The notes beneath the pieces are model-generated. The model had not been told where the DNA came from. It did no database searches and saw only the letters and a list, made by a program, of their open reading frames with translations. Shown piece by piece: positions 17,612-25,404 of a stretch of DNA of 64,000 bases. How positions within the stretch are numbered: position 1 is the first letter of the stretch; each line of letters begins with the position of its first letter. The stretch is from NCBI RefSeq assembly GCF_001050155.1, contig NZ_LFVY01000003.1, positions 186,001 to 250,000 on the forward strand, in the 5' to 3' direction. The stretch is from Nitratireductor soli (GTDB lineage: Bacteria > Pseudomonadota > Alphaproteobacteria > Rhizobiales > Rhizobiaceae). A program made the translations under genes and the position numbers.

Positions 17612-18550
17612 ATGAACGCGAGCGACGACATCGACATGCGCCACGAAGTGGAGGTGGAGCTGATCGCCCTGGTGGCGGCAATGGCCGAGAGCCAACCCGT
17701 GGCGTTGACCGTCAGGCAAGGAACCGCCCTGCCCTCCGGCCCGTTCGAGCTTGGGCATCGTTCCCTCCAGGAGGGGCTTCGCGGCTGGGTGAGGCAGCAG
17801 ACGGGGCATCCGCTCGGTTACATCGAGCAGCTCTATACGTTCGCCGACCGCGACCGCATCGCCAACGGACAGACGCGTCGCACCATCTCCATCAGCTATC
17901 TGGGTCTTACCCACGACGACGGCGCCGAGCGCAAACAGGACTGGCGAGGCTGGTACAGCTATTTTCCCTGGGAAGATCACCGGTCCGAGCCGCCCCCGGT
18001 CATCGGGCACACCATCCTGCCGCAGTTGCAAGCCTGGGCCGAAAACGGTGGCGCGGTGGCACGCGAGACGCGGTGGCACCGCACAGCGCTCGCCTTCGGG
18101 TTCGACGGTCGCCCCTGGAACGAGGAACTGGTGCTGCAGCGCTACGAACTGCTTTACGAGGCCGGCCTCGTGGCGGAAGCACTTCGTGGGCACGGCGGCG
18201 GCCATGAGGCACCGCTGCCGGGATGGGAGATGCTGGCCGATCACCGTCGTATCCTGGCGACGGGCATTGCGAGGCTGCGCACCAAGATCAAATACCGTCC
18301 CGTCGTCTTCGAGCTGATGCCGCCGGAATTCACGCTCCTGCAACTGCAGCGCACGGTCGAGGCGCTCGCCGGGAGGCTGGTCCACAAGCAGAATTTCAGG
18401 CGGCTGATTGAACAGCAGGAACTGGTCGAGGAGACGGGTCAGACCACCGCCGAGACCGGCGGACGGCCCGCCAAGCTGTTCCGCTTCCGTCCTGCGGTGC
18501 TGGTGGAGCGAACTGCCGCAGGCACGAAACTGCCAATAGCGCGGGCTTGA
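17612..18550 (+). CDS. nadQ: NadQ-type transcriptional regulator of NAD biosynthesis
   Basis: A 312-residue protein of the alphaproteobacterial NadQ family (COG4111): a degenerate Nudix-like N-terminal domain without a catalytic Nudix box, and a C-terminal winged helix (about 230-305, with TLLQLQRTVEALAGR and KQNFRRLIE). By family precedent it senses a nicotinamide nucleotide and represses the nadABC operon directly downstream. An ATG at 17612 follows GAGG. The frame is open further upstream into DNA scarred by an IS3 fragment, so the native promoter may have been altered. The next gene, nadA, starts 65 bases after the stop. Confidence 0.85.
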   Translation: MNASDDIDMRHEVEVELIALVAAMAESQPVALTVRQGTALPSGPFELGHRSLQEGLRGWVRQQTGHPLGYIEQLYTFADRDRIANGQTRRTISISYLGLTHDDGAERKQDWRGWYSYFPWEDHRSEPPPVIGHTILPQLQAWAENGGAVARETRWHRTALAFGFDGRPWNEELVLQRYELLYEAGLVAEALRGHGGGHEAPLPGWEMLADHRRILATGIARLRTKIKYRPVVFELMPPEFTLLQLQRTVEALAGRLVHKQNFRRLIEQQELVEETGQTTAETGGRPAKLFRFRPAVLVERTAAGTKLPIARA

Positions 18551-18556
18551 CATCTC

Positions 18557-18603
18557 TTATGCTCATAGTAAGCATATATATGTTATACTCGTTTTGAGCA
18601 TAA
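18557..18603 (+). promoter_or_regulatory. putative NadQ operator upstream of nadA
   Basis: TTATGCTCA at 18557-18565 and its exact reverse complement TGAGCATAA at 18595-18603 flank an AT-rich centre. An additional AGCATA half-site at 18571-18576 forms TATGCT-N7-AGCATA with the first arm. The site lies between nadQ and nadA, immediately before the nadA ribosome site (AAAGGAG). Symmetry and position fit the autoregulated NadQ operator; binding is inferred. Confidence 0.7.
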
Positions 18604-18615
18604 AGGAGACCAGGC

Positions 18616-19590
18616 ATGCTCGATGCGCCAGCACCAATGGATGTGCTCTATGAAAAGGTGAAGCGCGTGATTCCGTCGGTCGAATGGCCGGTCTTTGTCG
18701 AAGACATTGATGCAATTCTCGAGCTGAAACGGCAGCGCAAGGCCGTCATCCTGGCGCACAATTACCAGACGCCGGAGATATTCCACTGCGTGGCCGACAT
18801 CGTCGGAGACAGCCTGGCGCTCGCCCGCAAGGCGGCCGGCACCGAAGCCGACGTGATCCTGCTTGCCGGCGTGCATTTCATGGCCGAGACGGCGAAGCTG
18901 CTCAATCCCGAGAAGACCGTGCTCATCCCGGATTTGGAAGCCGGCTGCTCGCTGGCCGAATCCGTTACCGCCGAAGACGTCCGCCTCTTGCGACAACGCT
19001 TTCCCGGTATTCCGATCGTCACCTATGTCAACACGTCTGCCGCCGTGAAGGCGGAGTCCGACATCTGCTGCACGTCGGGCAATGCGCGCGCGGTCGTGGA
19101 ATCGCTGGGTGTGCCGCGCGTCATCATGCTGCCCGACGAATATCTAGCAAGGAACATTGCCGCCGAGACCAATGTCGAGGTCATCGCATGGACAGGTCAT
19201 TGCGAGGTTCACGAGCGCTTCACGGCCGATGATATTCGCGAACTGCGCGATACCCATCCCGATATCATTGTCCTCGCCCATCCCGAATGCCCGCCCGAGG
19301 TGGTCACCGAGGCGGACTTTTCCGGTTCGACGGCTGCCATGTCGGACTATGTGGAACGACAAAAGCCGCGGCACGTGGTGCTGATGACGGAATGCTCGAT
19401 GAGCGACAACGTCGCGGTGGCGCATCCGGACGTCGAGTTCGTGCGCCCGTGCAATCTCTGCCCGCATATGAAGCGGATCACGCTCGCCAATATCCGCGCC
19501 GCACTCGAGGAAAACCGGCACGAAATATCGATTGATCCGCGGATCGCCAGGCGCGCACGAAGCGCCGTCGAAAGGATGCTCGCCATATGA
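18616..19590 (+). CDS. nadA: quinolinate synthase A
   Basis: A 324-residue [4Fe-4S] enzyme condensing iminoaspartate with dihydroxyacetone phosphate to quinolinate. The three cluster cysteines are placed as in the family: C111 (AGCSLAES), C196 (TGHCEVH) and C282 (NLCPHMK), spaced 85 and 86 residues. The substrate motifs AHNYQ and [10 protein letters not shown] are present. GGAG precedes the ATG. It overlaps the nadB remnant start (ATGA). The enzyme looks intact although its usual partner NadB does not. Confidence 0.95.
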   Translation: MLDAPAPMDVLYEKVKRVIPSVEWPVFVEDIDAILELKRQRKAVILAHNYQTPEIFHCVADIVGDSLALARKAAGTEADVILLAGVHFMAETAKLLNPEKTVLIPDLEAGCSLAESVTAEDVRLLRQRFPGIPIVTYVNTSAAVKAESDICCTSGNARAVVESLGVPRVIMLPDEYLARNIAAETNVEVIAWTGHCEVHERFTADDIRELRDTHPDIIVLAHPECPPEVVTEADFSGSTAAMSDYVERQKPRHVVLMTECSMSDNVAVAHPDVEFVRPCNLCPHMKRITLANIRAALEENRHEISIDPRIARRARSAVERMLAI

Positions 19591-19757
19591 AACGTGATTT
19601 CGGGACGCTTGCCGGCCGACCGGTGACCGACGGCGGCGGCTTGGCCGGGCTGATGACGGCGCCGCATCTCGCGCCGGAACCGGTGGTGCTGATCTCCAGG
19701 CTGGCGGCGCGGGCGCTTGCTGACACGCCGGCCCTGTGCCTTGAACGGAGCGCCTGA
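19587..19757 (+). pseudogene. nadB: nadB remnant (L-aspartate oxidase, large internal deletion)
   Basis: A 56-codon frame overlaps nadA by 4 bases, exactly where nadB normally starts, and encodes LAGRPVTDGGGLAGLMTA followed by PHLAPEPVVLISR. This is the N-terminal FAD-binding start of alphaproteobacterial NadB. It then runs straight into a short tail and stops 1 base before nadC. About 450 residues of the roughly 500-residue enzyme are missing, and the dinucleotide-binding start reads VTDGGGLAG instead of V-I/V-V/I-GGG. It cannot make iminoaspartate. The deletion is in frame, so nadC translation is preserved. Confidence 0.85.
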
Positions 19758-19758
19758 G

Positions 19759-20619
19759 ATGATGCGAATCTCGCCCCTTCCCTCGATCATCATCGAGCCG
19801 ATCGTTCGCGCCGCCCTTCTGGAAGACCTTGGCGGGGCGGGCGACCTGACCAGCGATGCGATTGTCCCCCTCGAGTTCCCGGCTGTGGCGACATTGACGG
19901 CGCGGCAGCCGGGCATTGTCGCGGGTCTCGACGTCGCCGCGCTGGCCTTCAGTCTCATCGACCCATCGATCAAAATGGCAGTCGCGTTGCCAGACGGCAG
20001 CGCGGTCGCGGCGGGCGAGACGATCGCCACAATGAGTGGCCGCGCGCGCGGCCTGCTCACCGCCGAACGCACGGCGCTGAACTTCCTCTGCCACTTGAGC
20101 GGTATCGCCACCGCGACGGCGATGCTGGTCGAGGCAGTGCACGGACACAAGGCAAGGATCGTCTGCACCCGCAAGACGACGCCCGGCCTGCGCGCACCGG
20201 AGAAACATGCTGTGCGGGCGGGTGGCGGCTCCAATCACCGTTTCGGCCTTGATGACGCAATCCTCGTCAAGGACAATCACATCGCCATTGCCGGTGGTGT
20301 TCGCCAGGCGGTCGGGCGTGCGCGAGCCAATGCCGGTCACATGGTCAAGATCGAGGTCGAGGTCGACACCCTCTCCCAGCTCGAAGAGGTTCTGGGGCTC
20401 GCCGTCGATGCGGTGCTCCTCGACAATATGCCCCTGGACGAACTCGCACGCGCCGTGATGATCGCGGACGGCCGCGTGGTCACAGAGGCCTCCGGCAGCA
20501 TCACCGCAGCGACCGCGGCAGCCGTTGCCGCCACCGGCGTCGACCTGATCTCCGTCGGCTGGCTCACCCACAGCGCGCCGATCCTCGACATCGGACTGGA
20601 CATTGTAGCCGTCGACTAA
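19759..20619 (+). CDS. nadC: nicotinate-nucleotide diphosphorylase (quinolinate phosphoribosyltransferase)
   Basis: A 286-residue enzyme converting quinolinate and PRPP to nicotinate mononucleotide. Family blocks appear in order: ALLEDLGGAGDLTSDA, ERTALNFLCHLSGIAT, the active-site CTRKTTPGLR with EKHAVRAGGGSNHR, KDNH, and the C-terminal SVGWLTHS. It begins 1 base after the nadB remnant stop, so it remains in the nadA operon. Confidence 0.94.
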   Translation: MMRISPLPSIIIEPIVRAALLEDLGGAGDLTSDAIVPLEFPAVATLTARQPGIVAGLDVAALAFSLIDPSIKMAVALPDGSAVAAGETIATMSGRARGLLTAERTALNFLCHLSGIATATAMLVEAVHGHKARIVCTRKTTPGLRAPEKHAVRAGGGSNHRFGLDDAILVKDNHIAIAGGVRQAVGRARANAGHMVKIEVEVDTLSQLEEVLGLAVDAVLLDNMPLDELARAVMIADGRVVTEASGSITAATAAAVAATGVDLISVGWLTHSAPILDIGLDIVAVD

Positions 20620-20808
20620 ACGTTCGTCATGGCCTGTAAGCGCTGCCTGATGGCAACAAACCAGGTGCGGCGCACCGGCATTCACACAATGATTCGAAGG
20701 CGTTGTAATCGGAACCTTTGCTGCCTGTCAGGATGAAGCCAACATGGCGTCCTTGACCGTCCGCCTGCCTTGCTCTGCGGGGACGCTGCAGGCAGAAGCG
20801 CCGGAGCG

Positions 20809-21594
20809 TTATGGCCGCGTGTCCTTTGGCTGCGCGGCAACGGTCTGAAGCAACGTGCGCGCCGATCCGACGAGAAGGCCCACATCGACCGCGCCGGCAA
20901 CGAAACGATAGCCCCAATCGCGGTAGCGCACGGCGTCTTCAGCCTTTGTCGCGAGAATACCGGGAACCTTGCCGGCCGCCGCGATGCGATCGGCGGCTGC
21001 CCGGATCGCTTCCTGGACGTCGGGGTGGGCCGGGTTGCCGAGATGTCCCATCGAGGCCGAGAGATCGGACGGGCCGATGAAAACACCGTCGACGCCATCC
21101 ACCGCCGCTATCTCCTCCAGCCGCGCCATTGCCTGCGTGGTCTCGATCTGGACGAGCACGCAGATCTCGGCGTTTGCCTTCTTGAGATAGTCCGACGCCA
21201 TGCCGTAGCGACTGGCGCGGGTGGAGCCGGCAACCCCGCGGATGCCTTCCGGCGGATAGCGCGTCGCACGCACGGCGGCCTCCGCCTCCTCCGGTGTCTC
21301 GATAAAGGGCACGAGCACGGTCTGGACTCCGATGTCGAGCAGCTTCTTGATCAAGACCTTGTCGTTCCATGCAGGCCGCGCCACGGCGGACGCCGTACCG
21401 ACAGCAGCCGCCTGGAGGATCGGCTGCAGACCGGCGATCTCGATTGGCGAATGCTCGGTGTCGAACAGCATCCAGTCGAAGCCGACGAGCGATAGCGCCT
21501 CGGCGGCGACGGGGCTCGCAAGCGTGCTCCACAGACCCCACTGCGTCTCGCCGGCCAGGAGCCGCGCCTTGAAGCGGTTTTCCGGCATTGTCAT
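20809..21594 (-). CDS. hpaI: HpcH/HpaI-family aldolase
   Basis: A 261-residue class II pyruvate aldolase, the last step of homoprotocatechuate-type meta-cleavage (4-hydroxy-2-oxoheptanedioate to pyruvate and succinate semialdehyde). Present are WGLWSTLASPVAAE, the DWMLFDTEHSP metal-site approach, QIETTQAMARLEEI and FIGPSDLSASMG with its substrate-binding serine/aspartate. The start overlaps the hydratase stop (ATGA). It is the distal gene of the minus-strand aromatic operon. Confidence 0.9.
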   Translation of the reverse strand: MTMPENRFKARLLAGETQWGLWSTLASPVAAEALSLVGFDWMLFDTEHSPIEIAGLQPILQAAAVGTASAVARPAWNDKVLIKKLLDIGVQTVLVPFIETPEEAEAAVRATRYPPEGIRGVAGSTRASRYGMASDYLKKANAEICVLVQIETTQAMARLEEIAAVDGVDGVFIGPSDLSASMGHLGNPAHPDVQEAIRAAADRIAAAGKVPGILATKAEDAVRYRDWGYRFVAGAVDVGLLVGSARTLLQTVAAQPKDTRP

Positions 21595-22373
21595 ACGAAC
21601 TGCACCGCGACCGAGCCGAGCGGACCGAAATCGGCATGCAACGTGTCGCCCTTCGCCGCCCAGACGGGCCGCGTGAAGGAGCCCGACAGCATCAGGTGGC
21701 CGGGTTCGAGCGTCGTGCCGAAGGGGGCGAGCTTGTTGGCGAGCCAGGCGATCGCCATGGCCGGGTGACCGAGAACGCCGGCGGCAAGCCCGGTCTCCTC
21801 GATCTCGGAATTGCGGTAGAACACCGCGCCGACCCAGCGCAGGTCGACCGCGTCAGGGCGCACCGGCCGGCCGCCGAGCACGATCGCGGCGGCTGCGCCA
21901 TTGTCGGCCACGGTGTCGTAGATCCTGCGCGGCTCGGTGACGCGCGCGTCGATAATCTCGATCGAGGGCACCACCCATTCGGTGGCGCGCAGCACATCGA
22001 CGAGGCCGATGCCGGGGCCTTTCAGCGGCTCCTTCAGGATGAAGGTCAGTTCCGGCTCGACGCGCGGCACACAGAAGGAATCGAACGGCACCTTGGCGCC
22101 GTCGGAGAAGACCTGGTCATCGAAGAGATAGCCGTAATCCGGCTCGTCGATCTTGGACGACGCCTGCATCGCCTTCGAGGTCAGGCCGATCTTGTGGCCG
22201 ACGATCTTTCGCCCGGCCTTGACGCGCTCGGCGGCGACGGCCGACGAGATCGCGTAGGAATCCTCGATCTGGATGTCCGGGAACATCTCGGAGGGACGCA
22301 GGCCCTGCTTCTTGGTGCGGTGGCTTTCGAGCAGGGAGGCGACCGCCTCCGCGCGTTGGGCTTCGGTGAGCAT
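21591..22373 (-). CDS. hpaH: 2-oxo-hept-3-ene-1,7-dioate hydratase
   Basis: A 260-residue member of the MhpD/HpaH hydratase-decarboxylase family. Motifs include KIGLTSKAMQ, the metal ligands in VEPELTFIL, and VVPSIEIIDAR near residue 140. It hydrates the double bond of 2-oxohept-3-enedioate to give the substrate of HpaI encoded next. It starts 7 bases after the dehydrogenase gene and overlaps hpaI by 4 bases. Confidence 0.9.
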   Translation of the reverse strand: MLTEAQRAEAVASLLESHRTKKQGLRPSEMFPDIQIEDSYAISSAVAAERVKAGRKIVGHKIGLTSKAMQASSKIDEPDYGYLFDDQVFSDGAKVPFDSFCVPRVEPELTFILKEPLKGPGIGLVDVLRATEWVVPSIEIIDARVTEPRRIYDTVADNGAAAAIVLGGRPVRPDAVDLRWVGAVFYRNSEIEETGLAAGVLGHPAMAIAWLANKLAPFGTTLEPGHLMLSGSFTRPVWAAKGDTLHADFGPLGSVAVQFV

Positions 22374-22380
22374 GATGTCC

Positions 22381-23835
22381 TCAGAGCTTGATGCAGACGT
22401 TGCGGAGTTCGGAATAGAACTCCATGGAATGGATGCCGCCCTCGCGGCCGATGCCGCTCGCCTTCGAGCCGCCGAAGGGCGTCCTGAGATCGCGCAGGAA
22501 CCAGCAATTGACCCAGGTGATGCCGACCTCGACTTCGGCCGCCACACGATGCGCCCGCGTCAGATTCTCCGTCCAGATCGAGGTGGCGAGCCCGTAGGGC
22601 GAGTTGTTGGCGAGTTCGATCGCCTCCTCCTCGGTGTCGAACGGGGTGAGATGCGTGCAGGGGCCGAAAATCTCCTCGGTGATGATCGGCGATGTTTCCG
22701 GCAGACCGGTCCAGACGGTCGGTTCCACCCAGTAGCCGCCCTCGTAGCCCTGCAAGTCGGGCACGCCGCCGCCGACGATCACGTTGGCGCCTTCGGCACG
22801 GGCCTTGTCGTAGTAGGAGAGAACCTTGGCGCGGTGCTCGGCCGAGATCAGCGGCCCCATCGTCGTCGTCTTGTCGAAGGGATCGCCGAAGCGGTAGCCG
22901 CGCGCCTTGTCGGCAAGGCCTTCCGCGACCCGGTCGAAGATGCCGCGCTGCACATAGATGCGCTCGGTGCCGAGGCAAACCTGGCCACTATTGGCGAAGC
23001 AGGCGCGGCCGATGCCTTCCATCGTCTTGTCGAAGTCGGCGTCGTCGAAGATGATGCCGGGATTCTTGCCGCCGAGTTCGAGCGAGATCGGGCGCACGCC
23101 GCGCGCGGCGGCCGCCATGATCGCCTCGCCGGTGCGGGTCTCGCCGGTAAACGTGATGCCATCGACATCCCGGTGCGTGGTCAGGAACTCGCCGGCGCAA
23201 CCCGGGCCACGTCCATGAACAACGTTGTAGACGCCGGCCGGGATGCCGACCTCGTTCATCACTTCGCCCAGAAGCGTCGCCGTCGCCGGCGTTTCCTCTG
23301 AAGGCTTGACGACGACGGTGTTGCCGCAGGCAAGCGCCGGCGCCACCTTCCAGGTCATCAGGAGCAGCGGCAGGTTCCATGGGCAGATGACGGCGATGAC
23401 GCCGCGCGGCGTGCGCATGGCATAGTTCAGCGCCCCGGCCCCGTCCGGTGTCGGCAGGGCAAAGCTCTCGGTGCCGAGCGTCGCCACCTGGTCGGCGAAG
23501 ACATTGAAATTCGCGGCACCGCGCGGAATGTCGATGTGACTCGCGATCGAGCGCGGTTTGCCGGTGTCGCGGATCTCTGCGGCAAGGAAATCTTCGAAGC
23601 GGGCGTTGATGCCGTCGGCGAGCTTGCGCAGCAGGCCGATGCGTTCGGGCACGCTCATGCGGCCCCACGGGCCTTTCAGCGCCGCGCGCGCTGCACCGAC
23701 CGCCTGGTCGACCTGCGCCTTGTCGGCGGCGCGGATCTCGCCGATCACCTCGCCGGTGGTCGGAAAGTGGTTGGCAAAGCCGTCACCCCGGCCCGGGACG
23801 AACTGGCCGTCGATGAAGTTCCTGAATTCGGTCAC
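22381..23835 (-). CDS. hpaE: 5-carboxymethyl-2-hydroxymuconate semialdehyde dehydrogenase
   Basis: A 484-residue NAD-dependent aldehyde dehydrogenase. The catalytic glutamate is in ISLELGGKNPG and the nucleophilic cysteine in FANSGQVCLGTER; the NAD-binding FTGETRTGEAI is between. The GTG at 23835 (NVTEFRNFI) gives the family length and overlaps the upstream aldolase gene by 4 bases. It oxidises the ring-cleavage semialdehyde. The HpaE assignment rests on its hpaH and hpaI neighbours as well as overall similarity. Confidence 0.88.
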   Translation of the reverse strand: MTEFRNFIDGQFVPGRGDGFANHFPTTGEVIGEIRAADKAQVDQAVGAARAALKGPWGRMSVPERIGLLRKLADGINARFEDFLAAEIRDTGKPRSIASHIDIPRGAANFNVFADQVATLGTESFALPTPDGAGALNYAMRTPRGVIAVICPWNLPLLLMTWKVAPALACGNTVVVKPSEETPATATLLGEVMNEVGIPAGVYNVVHGRGPGCAGEFLTTHRDVDGITFTGETRTGEAIMAAAARGVRPISLELGGKNPGIIFDDADFDKTMEGIGRACFANSGQVCLGTERIYVQRGIFDRVAEGLADKARGYRFGDPFDKTTTMGPLISAEHRAKVLSYYDKARAEGANVIVGGGVPDLQGYEGGYWVEPTVWTGLPETSPIITEEIFGPCTHLTPFDTEEEAIELANNSPYGLATSIWTENLTRAHRVAAEVEVGITWVNCWFLRDLRTPFGGSKASGIGREGGIHSMEFYSELRNVCIKL

Positions 23836-24524
23836 GTTGCGCTGCCCTTTTCTTGCGGAGCCTTTTCCGGGTCTGCCGCTGTCAGATAATCCCACATGCG
23901 TTCGACGATGCGCCCGGCCCTGGTCGCCCGCTCGGCCGCAGCCTCCGGCGCGATTACGGGCGCGTCCGCCAGCCCGGCCATCCGGGCGGCAAGCTCCACC
24001 CGGCACATGTCTTCGAGATACCAGGCGAGCACCGTCGCCTCCTCGAGGCTCGCCCCCGCCGTCACCGCGCCGTTACCGCGCATCAGCAGGCCGGCGCTCA
24101 CTCCCATCGCGTCGACCGCGCCCTCGGCGCGGGCATCGTCGCGGATCAGCTGGACATCATTCCAAAGCCCTACTTTCGGGGCGAAATAGGTCCCGAATCC
24201 GTGACGCATGGCCGGCACGGTCGAGGCCGCGCCGAGCGCCATCGCGTTGGGGCCCATGAAGCGCACCACGCCCTTGGCCTCGGGTCGGCGTCGGTAGATC
24301 TGCTGGTGCAGCCGCACCTCGCCGAGCACGCCTTCGGGCAGCGGCCCCTCGACCGGCACCTCGACGCAGACAGCACCCGGCGCGATCAGCCCCATCGGCT
24401 CGGGCGGGCAGACGAGAAAGCGCTTCGTATCGATGCGCGCAGAACAATGGCCGTAGGCATGAACGAGGTTCGCGCGGGCAAGCGCGCGGGCAGCCAGCCG
24501 GACGGTGAGAGAGAGGTCCTGCAT
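23832..24524 (-). CDS. class II aldolase/adducin-fold protein with altered metal site
   Basis: A 230-residue protein of the class II aldolase/adducin fold: the N-terminal GHCSARID block aligns with GNISVR, and the glutamate near 69 (EVRLHQQIY) is kept. The usual zinc pair HxH is replaced by RFM at about 88-90 (VVRFMGPNAMAL), and the third histidine block reads RGNGAVTAG instead of RNHG. It therefore cannot bind Zn2+ as L-fuculose-phosphate aldolase does. Homologues occur in meta-cleavage clusters with the same variant as far as I recall, so a different chemistry or a decarboxylase role is possible. Confidence 0.75.
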   Translation of the reverse strand: MQDLSLTVRLAARALARANLVHAYGHCSARIDTKRFLVCPPEPMGLIAPGAVCVEVPVEGPLPEGVLGEVRLHQQIYRRRPEAKGVVRFMGPNAMALGAASTVPAMRHGFGTYFAPKVGLWNDVQLIRDDARAEGAVDAMGVSAGLLMRGNGAVTAGASLEEATVLAWYLEDMCRVELAARMAGLADAPVIAPEAAAERATRAGRIVERMWDYLTAADPEKAPQEKGSAT

Positions 24525-24528
24525 CGCG

Positions 24529-25404
24529 CTACCTGTCTTCGCCCTTGCTGTCGCCGAACGCCGCGATGCGCGGCGCCGCGCCCCACTTGCAGAAACCCTT
24601 CGGCTCGAAATGGAACTGCCGGTCGCGCCACAGCGGCTCGTCGTGGATCTCGCAGACCCCTGTCGAGTACTCGAACGTCATCCCGTCCGGTCCGGTGAAG
24701 TAGAGGAACTCCGCCGAGGAGGTTGGGTGCTGGCCGGGGCCGAAGGTGACGTTGACCTGGTTATCGGAGACGAAATTGAACGAGCGCTGGATGTCGTCCG
24801 TGCCGCCGACCTGATGGTTGATGTGCTGGATTCCCGCCTTGTGGAAGGGAAATAGCGCGATCGAATGGTGGATCGTGCCGAGCCGCATCAGCGGTGCATC
24901 GCCGATGCGGTCGGAGACGCGGGCGTTGCAGACGCGGGTCCAGAAGGCTTCGTCGCGGGCGGCGTCGGTGGTGCACAGGCCCACATGCGAGAAGCCGGTA
25001 ATGCCGGCGTCGCGGGTGCCGTGGTAGCGGCGGCCGGTCGTCTCGGGGCGCACCACGAACTCGATGGCGTTGCCGGTCGGGTCGCGGAAGCCGATGAACT
25101 CGCGCACCAGCCGCGCCTCGCATTCCTGGCGCGTGCCGTAATGGACATGATGGCCGAGCGCTTCCAGCGTGGCGGCGGCCGTCTGCAGGTCCTTGCCGCG
25201 GCCGAGTTCGAAGGCGGTCACCTGGTCGCCCGGATCGCCCTCGACATAGCACAGCGTATGGGCGCGCTCATCGGACTTGAAATAGGTCGCGCCGCGGCGG
25301 CGCTCGGAAACCTCGAGGCCGAGGATGTTGGTGGCAAACCATTCCGCGCCAGCCAGATCCTTGGTGCCGAGGCGGCAGTAGACGACGTCCTTCAGTTCGA
25401 TCAT
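24529..25404 (-). CDS. type I extradiol dioxygenase (VOC superfamily), catalytic copy
   Basis: A 291-residue two-domain vicinal-oxygen-chelate protein like catechol 2,3-dioxygenases. In the C-terminal domain the Fe(II) ligands are visible: H140 (FSHVGL), H194 (GIQHINHQVGG; H197 is the alternative) and E245 (TFEYSTG). The spacing is close to the XylE/BphC families. It should open the ring of a catecholic acid next to its hydroxyls to feed HpaE, HpaH and HpaI. It overlaps the paralogue gene upstream by 4 bases. The substrate could be homoprotocatechuate or another catechol. Confidence 0.85.
   Translation of the reverse strand: MIELKDVVYCRLGTKDLAGAEWFATNILGLEVSERRRGATYFKSDERAHTLCYVEGDPGDQVTAFELGRGKDLQTAAATLEALGHHVHYGTRQECEARLVREFIGFRDPTGNAIEFVVRPETTGRRYHGTRDAGITGFSHVGLCTTDAARDEAFWTRVCNARVSDRIGDAPLMRLGTIHHSIALFPFHKAGIQHINHQVGGTDDIQRSFNFVSDNQVNVTFGPGQHPTSSAEFLYFTGPDGMTFEYSTGVCEIHDEPLWRDRQFHFEPKGFCKWGAAPRIAAFGDSKGEDR

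Noticed and set aside
22381-24006. A longer hpaE starting at 24006
   Set aside because: The extra 57 residues are the antiparallel-like shadow of the upstream class II aldolase gene; the conserved protein begins at the GTG at 23835.
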